DNA of 64,000 bases, taken from contig CM072812.1 in the NCBI GenBank assembly GCA_037013495.1, positions 71,865,340 to 71,929,339 on the forward strand, read 5' to 3'. The notes under the pieces are model-generated. The model did no database searches. It had not been told where the DNA came from and worked only from the letters and a program-made list of their open reading frames with translations. Shown here in pieces: positions 57,282 through 64,000 of the stretch (within the stretch, counting starts at the first letter, position 1; each line of letters begins with the position of its first letter). The translations under genes were made by a program, and so were the position numbers. The stretch is from Hippophae tibetana. Lineage: Eukaryota; Streptophyta; Magnoliopsida; Rosales; Elaeagnaceae.

Positions 57282-58454
57282 ATGAATACCTTCCTCTTCA
57301 CCTCTGAATCTGTCAATGAAGGACACCCCGATAAGATATGTGACCAAGTCTCGGATGCCATCCTTGATGCCTGTCTTGAACAAGACCCAGAAAGCAGAGT
57401 TGCCTGCGAGACCTGTACCAAGACTGACATGGTCATGATCTTTGGCGAGATTTCTACAAAGGCTAAAGTAGACTATGAGAAAATAGTTCGAGACACTTGT
57501 AGAGGTATTGGGTTTACCTCTGCTGACGTAGGCCTTGATGCTGACAACTGCAAGGTCCTTGTCAATGTTGAGCAGCAGAGTCCTGATATTGCTCAAGGAG
57601 TTCATGGTCATCTCACCAAGAAACCTGAGGAAATTGGAGCTGGTGATCAAGGCCACATGTTTGGCTATGCCACTGATGAAACACCCGAATTCATGCCTCT
57701 TACTCATGTACTTGCTACCAAACTTGGTGCCAGGCTCACTGAGGTTAGGAAGAACAAAACATGCCCTTGGTTGAGGCCTGATGGTAAAACTCAAGTGACT
57801 GTTGAATACCTTAAGGAAAAGGGAGCAATGGTTCCTGTTCGAGTGCACACTGTCCTCATCTCAACACAGCATGATGAGTCAGTCAAAAACGACCAGATTG
57901 CAAAAGATCTTAAAGAACATGTCATTAAACCTGTAATCCCAGCCCAGTATCTTGATGACAAAACCATTTTTCACCTCAATCCTTCTGGTCGTTTTGTCAT
58001 TGGTGGACCTCACGGTGATGCTGGTCTCACTGGCAGGAAGATTATTATTGATACCTATGGTGGTTGGGGTGCTCATGGTGGAGGTGCCTTTTCAGGAAAG
58101 GATCCAACCAAAGTGGACCGAAGTGGTGCATACATTGTTAGACAGGCTGCAAAGAGTGTGGTCGCTTCCTGCCTTGCCCGGCGCTGTCTTGTGCAGGTTT
58201 CTTACGCCATTGGTGTTCCAGAACCACTGTCAGTTTTCGTTGACACCTATGGTACTGGGAAGGTCCCAGACACGGATATATTGGTTCTTATTAAGGAGAA
58301 TTTTGACTTTAGGCCTGGAATGATTGCCAAGAATCTTGATCTGAGGAGAGGAGGCAACTTCAGGTACCAGAAGACAGCTGCTTATGGTCATTTTGGTCGT
58401 GATGACCCCGACTTCACTTGGGAGACAGTAAAGATGTTGAAACCAAAGGCCTGA
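57282..58454 (+). CDS. SAMS3: S-adenosylmethionine synthetase (methionine adenosyltransferase), type 3-like
   Basis: 390 codons, the usual length for plant SAM synthetases, starting [20 protein letters not shown]. The enzyme makes S-adenosylmethionine from methionine and ATP in the cytosol (and nucleus), releasing phosphate and diphosphate. The product feeds methylation, ethylene and polyamine synthesis. Signature motifs are intact: [24 protein letters not shown] (ATP/methionine site), and the glycine-rich [16 protein letters not shown] loop. The C-terminus VKMLKPKA resembles Arabidopsis SAM3/MTO3 (METK4) more than SAM1/2. The coding part has no intron, as is normal. An in-frame ATG lies upstream at 57246, but the probable 5' UTR intron (donor 56444, candidate acceptor after acag at 57274) would remove it, and family members start at MxTFLFTS. 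A poly(A) signal candidate aataaa is at 58516. N-terminal N in place of E at residue 2 is minor. Confidence 0.97.
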   Translation: MNTFLFTSESVNEGHPDKICDQVSDAILDACLEQDPESRVACETCTKTDMVMIFGEISTKAKVDYEKIVRDTCRGIGFTSADVGLDADNCKVLVNVEQQSPDIAQGVHGHLTKKPEEIGAGDQGHMFGYATDETPEFMPLTHVLATKLGARLTEVRKNKTCPWLRPDGKTQVTVEYLKEKGAMVPVRVHTVLISTQHDESVKNDQIAKDLKEHVIKPVIPAQYLDDKTIFHLNPSGRFVIGGPHGDAGLTGRKIIIDTYGGWGAHGGGAFSGKDPTKVDRSGAYIVRQAAKSVVASCLARRCLVQVSYAIGVPEPLSVFVDTYGTGKVPDTDILVLIKENFDFRPGMIAKNLDLRRGGNFRYQKTAAYGHFGRDDPDFTWETVKMLKPKA

Positions 58455-58521
58455 TTCAGAGAGTAGTTCTTTGAGGATGGTTACTATTGTAGCTGTCATT
58501 TTTCTAGTTATGACGAATAAA

Positions 58522-59054
58522 GAAGCTTTCATATATTTGATATCGAGCTCTACTTTTAGGGCTCAAGTAAGTGTTGGAAATAGGAATTTTGTTCAAGTTG
58601 ATATTCATTTTCAAGAATATGATGCATCGGCACTGGCTGCCCTTCTTTTCTTGCATTGTTTGTAATTGGCTTATTCTTTATTTTTGGTTTTCTTCACTGG
58701 GTTTTCATTTCTGCTTGTGTATCGTTTCTTATGCTAGCTGTGAGCTTCCTTAAGGATTCATTGAATTTTATTTGAATGGATTAATTTTCATTTTTTTACA
58801 TGACTCTCTATCATTGGAAACAAAATCATCTTCTAAAATTATTTATATTTTTATCTTCTCTTTTGTTGTTCACAATTTGCAGCTTCTATGCATTCTCTTG
58901 GAGGCTCATAGATTATTACTAATGGTAATGCTTCATCAAAAGTAAGTAAATTATCCATGAATAGCTTATCAAAAGAACCTCTGCACGAAAAAGAAAAAAA
59001 AATCATTTTACATAAATTGTTTTAAATATTTCTTTTTTTCTCCTAAATGAGTTC
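58522..59054. other. 3' intergenic region between two convergent genes
   Basis: Contains the 3' UTR of the SAM synthetase gene and, from the other side, that of the thioredoxin-like gene. The first part is T-rich. No further gene is seen; short ORFs at 58471-58753 lie in the 3' UTR. Confidence 0.65.
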
Positions 59055-60143
59055 TTAAGAGTGCAACCACAACCGGTCATGAAGCCGCTCCTCTCCAGCA
59101 CCAAACATCTCATCTACCCTTTCGCCATCTCTGTAAAACTGAAAGGTAGGTGTATACCGAATATGTTGTGTCGTTTCTGGACACTGGTCGATATCGGCAT
59201 AGATGAAAGAAAGCTTCGGGAAATCGTTACTTAGCCTGCAAAATGCTGGGAGGATCTGGCTACAAACACGACACCTGAAATTAACAATGTAGGAGTTCAT
59301 TAAAAAGAACAAAAGGATTAAACTTATAATGCAGAAATGAAACTATTAAATATTGTTGCTTTTCATCCGAACATTCCATGGATTGAATATATGAAACAAG
59401 GGTAAGCCAGAGTACAAGAAACTAGAAATGAAGAACAGTTTGCTATCTTCATGAAACCCTCTTGTTTTGAAGTACTAATAGCATAATATAATCTATTAAT
59501 CTTTTGCCAAAGACAATAATATTATTTTTACAGCTAAGTAGTCATAGTCAATAATCAAAATCAAATATTGCAGTTATCAAAACCAGAAGACAGTGACAAA
59601 TTTGAATAAAATGCATTAGTCATCAAAATGCATAAACATTTCAAATAATATTCGAAGTAGACGATTAGCAAAAACAATCATAGTATCCCGATCCCTTTGC
59701 AACATAGAGAAATACAGAGCTCATAATAAATTACGCAGATATAATAAGAGAGAAAAGATCTACATAATGCTCCAAAAACAATAGCATAATGTTACTTACC
59801 AAGATGCCCCATAGTTAATGACTGCCTGTACACATTAAGAAAAACCATAAATACCAAAATCAGTAAAAGAAAGCAAAGAGTTTTTCTTTCATTTCCTATT
59901 TTGATCACATGAAAATAATTTTTATTAAAAAAAAATAGCATAAAGTGAAAGAGAGAATTCTGATTATTTGGGTCTTACAGGAGTTTTGGAAGATTTGATT
60001 TCAAGCAAAAGGTCCTTCAAGATTTGGTCACTTGGAGCACTCTTCAAGTTGCCATGGTGGTTCATTGGCAAATACAAACCTGTGCCCTCCAACCCTTTAA
60101 TATCATTGGCTTCAGTGGTTCTCGACCCAACTCCACTCTCCAT
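59055..60143 (-). CDS. Thioredoxin-like 3-3 protein (three exons)
   Basis: Exons on the minus strand: 60143-59979, 59825-59800 and 59274-59055, joining to 136 codons plus stop with GT-AG introns. Exon 2 is only 26 nt and ends within the Trp codon of the active site. The joined protein has an N-terminal tail of about 35 residues, then a single thioredoxin fold: PAVINYGASWCRVCSQILPA, FIYADIDQCPETTQHIRYTP (the cis-Pro loop YTPTFQFY), ending GAGEERLHDRLWLHS. WCRVC keeps both redox cysteines but has RV in place of the GP of classical thioredoxins. This form and the HDRLWLHS end fit the plant thioredoxin-like 3-3 family. No transit peptide is evident, so a cytosolic or nuclear location is likely. 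The partner reductase and targets are unknown. Start choice: the ORF is open 30 codons farther upstream (to 60233), but MESGVG fits the family's size. Confidence 0.88.
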
Positions 60144-60720
60144 TTCACTCGAAGGTATTAAAGTAGAAAAAAATTCAAATTCTGTTCGTGGGAAAGCGGA
60201 AAAGCCAGGATTAAAATCTCTACTCCAGAACAATTGGCTTCTTTTTTCTTTTCTTTTCTTTTTTATTTATTTTTGGGGTCAGAAAGAGCAATTGGCTTTT
60301 AATTACATACATTTTCCACATAATTATCTTAAATCCCTGGTTTGGGAGTATGGAACCAAAAGCCCTCACACATCATACTTAAAATCTTCCAATAAATTTT
60401 TTTTTTTTTAAGATCCATTACAAGAGAAAATTTTCAATCGAATCGAGAGACAAAAACGAGAAAACTCAAGTGAGAAAATGAAGGAAAAGAATACGAGAAC
60501 TTACAAGAACTGAAGGGTGGGAGTCGAAATTGACGGTTTGTTATGGAGAAGGGAGCAAGAAAGACATGCATAGGGCAGGGACTGCAATCAGTAGAGTACA
60601 GCGAGGTGGAAGGACTTAACGATGACCATGGCAGTAATGGACTTCATGGATTGAAGAACAAAGAATGAGAGAGGATAGATATTTTATTTGGATGCGACTG
60701 TGAACTGTGAGCATTCCTTC
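60144..60720 (-). promoter_or_regulatory. 5' region of the thioredoxin-like gene
   Basis: A donor-like TTCTTGTAAGTTC on the minus strand near 60503 and a pyrimidine-rich region before 60240 suggest a 5' UTR intron, with the transcription start above 60505. The stretch at 60500-60700 has mixed base composition, unlike the AT-rich DNA beyond 60740. No TATA box was assigned. Confidence 0.4.
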
Positions 60721-63360
60721 AAAGGGGGATTAACCACAACCTCTAAAATATTTTAGAGAAATTATAGAGAATTCTATTTTTTTTTAATTCCGCTGTTAAG
60801 TATAAAATATTTAAAATTATAATAAAATATTAATTTTATATTCATATATTAAAACAAAGGGGAGGTTAAAAGGTATATTTCTTTATATAATTTATATCAT
60901 TTAAATTATAAATAATGTAATTTATTTATTAAATTTTAAAAAAATATCACAAAATACATTATTTGAATATTTTAATTAAAATGCTATTTTTAAAACTAAT
61001 ATAAAAATATAAAAATAATATATTTTATATTTAAATTATTATTTTAATTAAAAAACTAAATAATATCACTTATAATTTAAAAAGATTAAATAATATAAAT
61101 GACATAATTTAAATAATTATATGATATTTTTCTCATAAAATAAACAAAACATTCCACTAAAACAAGTAAAGAAGACATCGAACCTCTATTCTAAAATCCC
61201 AAATAAAACCCACTCCTCCTTCCTCATCTAAACCTCATGTCTCTCTACCTTAACTTTGCAAACAACAATACACAAATCCTAATTTTTTATGCTCAAAATA
61301 TTAAAAATACTACAAATGAAATAGATACATATGAAAGATATGAAAAAAAAGAAGAAAAACCAAAAAATAATCGAGCCAAAATTCAGTTAAAATATGTATA
61401 TTCTCAATTTTATTTTACAAATCACGCAGAAAGAGTACACCAAACATAGTAACTATGATAAATGTTCAGTACACTATACACAAACTAGATAGTCAAAATG
61501 CAAATAGCAGTTAGTAGAATCCAAGGAATATTATAGGTTTGCTCTGTACCCCTTACTGAACCTACTAAACCTGTTTGATAACCCGAACTATTATATTTTA
61601 ATTAATTTTTTTTTTATAAGATGAAGGAGGATACAAGTTACAAGATAGAAAAAATATCAACTATATAATTTTTTTTAAAACAGATAAATTGAGATATATT
61701 ATACACTTATAATAAATAGTATGTATTAATTTATACCACTTTAATATAAATGTTTATTTTAAAATAAGATTTGATATCTTAATAATGATTGTGATAAAGA
61801 AGTCTTATACGAGTTTAAATAATAAAAACTTATGATTGATTTTGCATATAAAAGAAGTGAGTTTACCCTACTAAAAAACAATTGAAAGATCATAAGGATA
61901 AAAAAAAGGATGAAAAAGAGATAAATCAGAACCAAAAAATATAATTATTTGTTTTCTTTAAAATGAAAAACTATAAAAAATACTCGTTGAAAGTTAATGG
62001 TTAGTTATGATACAAATAATCACTAATTGACACAATATCTTCAGGGTCATCTACATGTACGAAAACTCACTAATAAAAAGATGAATTTACTAGTTGGTAT
62101 AACAAAGTACAACATTAGACCCAAGCACATTTTATATAGGATGAAAAAAACATAATGAGAAAAATTGTAGTTATTGAAATGTTATTCTCAACGGAGGACA
62201 CTCATTTTTGCATGCATCCACATCACATTAAACTAAATTAGATTTGGATTGCACTTATTTGTATGAAAATTTTATGAAACGCTTACATAATAGTAAAAGG
62301 AATGTACAATTTCATATGTTCGGGCATTCAATATCTTAGTAGATCTAAGTATAACTTATATGAATCAACTACTTGTAAAACAAATAAATCAAGATCATCT
62401 TTTTAAGGCGGGCTATTCAACACGATGAGATCCTTCTCATATTGAGTATGTATTAGCTGAGAAGACACCTGATACATGTATATATGGTTCTTAACCAAAT
62501 GTGTTTGATGGATCTAAATTATACTATTAAATATTTAGTCTTATTTTTTATTTCTTAAAAAATTAAATTATATTGATATAAATATAATTGTAAGTAATTA
62601 TTATCCATAGAAAATTTAATTATTAATTTCAATTTTAAAATGTCACAAATAAAATAAATGAGAGTTTTTGAATATTTTTGTAGAAAAATAAAATAAATAA
62701 AAGAACAAGAACATAACAAAAAGTACAAATTTTTAGATTAATAAGATAAATATGTGATTATTCTTACCACTAGATTAGTCTAAATTAAATTTATTATATT
62801 ATGATATATTCAGCTTCCAAATCTTAAATTTATCATTTAATTTTAAGATTTTTTTTTCTGTTTTTCTCTATTTTAATTTTTGAAATTTAAGTTAGTCTAA
62901 AATTTCTTACTTTTTCTAAGTGTGTAAGTGACTAGCAATTCATTTATTAATAATAACTCTTGTACATCCTATAATTATGACTATTAGATTTAATTCATTT
63001 GTTTTATTATAATTAAAAAATAATAACTAAATTGGATAAAATTGATATTGTTAACAATTTTAACCTTAGCATTTAATTCGAATTGTAATAAAAAATTTAA
63101 CTTATTATTTTGATTATAAAAATTAACAATTTCATACCATTTTCGTAAACTAGTAATAAAAAAAATTAAATATTGAACTTGTAGTAAAATAAATTCAAAA
63201 ATTAACATATTTTAATATTTAAACATCAAATTAAACACATTAAAAAATTAATAATTAAAATTTATTCAAATTCATAGCATAATTTATATTAAATCATATT
63301 TTAGTACTCATAATAACATTTTTCTCTTTAAAACGGATATTTTGTGGGTATCTATATAAG
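60721..63360. other. AT-rich intergenic DNA, nothing recognised
   Basis: Very AT-rich, with long A/T runs. A 70-codon ORF at 61237-61449 is lysine/asparagine-rich and shows no domain. I see no transposon end, tRNA or coding exon. Confidence 0.6.
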
Positions 63361-64000
63361 TTAAAATTGGATTTTATGGTCATAGGGTTGTCGGATGGAA
63401 TTAAATAGACGCTTATCAGTGTACCCACGTGTCACACAACTGGATCAACACATGAACACTGGTAATACGAAGCGACGTGATGGCTAAGGAGCTAATGGCC
63501 GAAACGAAACATCGTTCATTGGAAATTGAAGCATTGGACCAAACGATGTAATTTGTCGCATGTCTAGTGGAATGACACTTTGGTAGGCATTGCTTGGCTC
63601 ACAGTTCTTCAAAATGGTGTCCTTTTGGATGCTCTTTTATTAAATAAATTCACGGTCATTTAATTACATCCACATTTCTATATTCATCCATATTTTGCTC
63701 TAAGTACATCCACCTATCAAATAAAATTAACAAAAATTCTATAAAAATTCTAAAAAACTCAAAAATTCTAAAAACTCATATTTTTTTCATAAAATATAAA
63801 ATAAACAATTATAATATATGAGAAAAATAAAATGAGCATAAATATGAAAGAATTAATTGAAAGTTTATAAGATATATTTCCAACACATTCCACATGTTTT
63901 TCATGTTTCCTAAGAGTTGTACAAAAGGCTTGTTGTAGATTTGAGATGTCTTTCTTTAATTGAAAAACTCGTGCAACATGTTTTGACTGCCATACATTTC
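63361..64000. repeat. Possible LTR-derived sequence at the window end
   Basis: A GC-richer part (63400-63620) with cccacgtgtcacacaac, followed by an AT-rich part containing tacatccacctatc and aaaaattctataaaaattct, is arranged like the LTRs seen elsewhere in this window. No terminus or target duplication is visible, so the assignment is tentative. Confidence 0.35.

Noticed and set aside
57240-57848. 202-codon minus-strand ORF inside the SAM synthetase gene
   Set aside because: Antisense shadow of a strongly conserved coding sequence.
60144-60233. 30-residue N-terminal extension of the thioredoxin-like protein
   Set aside because: The ORF is open, but the extension is not seen in the family as I know it, and the later Met gives the expected size.
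61237-61449. 70-codon ORF
   Set aside because: Lys/Asn-rich, in AT-rich intergenic DNA, with no domain and no splice or promoter context.

Overview
The window is nuclear DNA of a flowering plant, most likely a eudicot. It is AT-rich and intron-containing, has no operons, and carries plant-specific gene families (type 3 S-adenosylmethionine synthetase, nCBP-class cap-binding protein, thioredoxin-like 3-3). Between the genes lie the usual plant mobile elements: Athila-like and Tat-like Ty3/gypsy, Ty1/copia, CACTA, hAT, PIF/Harbinger and MITEs. The species cannot be fixed from sequence alone. I saw no tRNA, rRNA or CRISPR.

Three host genes look intact. (1) An eIF4E-family nCBP/4EHP-like gene, + strand, 32217-36473: six exons, all introns in phase 0, 245 codons. 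(2) An S-adenosylmethionine synthetase, + strand, 57282-58454: 390 codons without an intron in the coding part, probably with an intron in the 5' UTR. (3) A thioredoxin-like 3-3 gene, - strand, 60143-59055: three exons including a 26-nt micro-exon that splits the Trp codon of the WCRVC active site. Genes 2 and 3 converge with about 600 bp between their stop codons. A broken and partly inverted fimbrin fragment (55400-55875) lies between them and a copia element.

The rest is layered transposon debris. At 1-6490 an old LTR is split by a 5.2-kb Athila-like element that has both LTRs, a primer-binding site, a polypurine tract and a perfect ATTAC target duplication, but no coding region. A copia RT scrap (6490-6820) is followed by a CACTA derivative (6880-13213) with transposase-associated, Transposase_24-like and Ulp1-protease-like remnants. 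Next come a copia integrase remnant, an LTR-like block, a hAT (DUF4371) remnant, a solo LTR (18359-19721, TSD TTGGA), another LTR-like block, and a Tat-like gypsy remnant on the + strand that is interrupted by a second solo LTR (23081-24625, TSD ACAGT). AT-rich DNA with decayed tandem repeats follows. A Harbinger-type MITE (30203-31168, TSD TAA) encloses a telomere-like TTTAGGG array.

From 38088 to 49487 lies one - strand Tat-lineage gypsy element. It has an antisense ORF region with its own TATA box, a 166-bp tandem array, a secondary LTR insertion, and an in-frame deletion that joins gag to the end of RT. Next to it is a nearly complete - strand copia element (49636-55167, TSD ATAAT). Its single gag-pol frame carries five stop codons, each at a place where glutamine would be expected, plus one frameshift. 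No transposon protein here appears functional.
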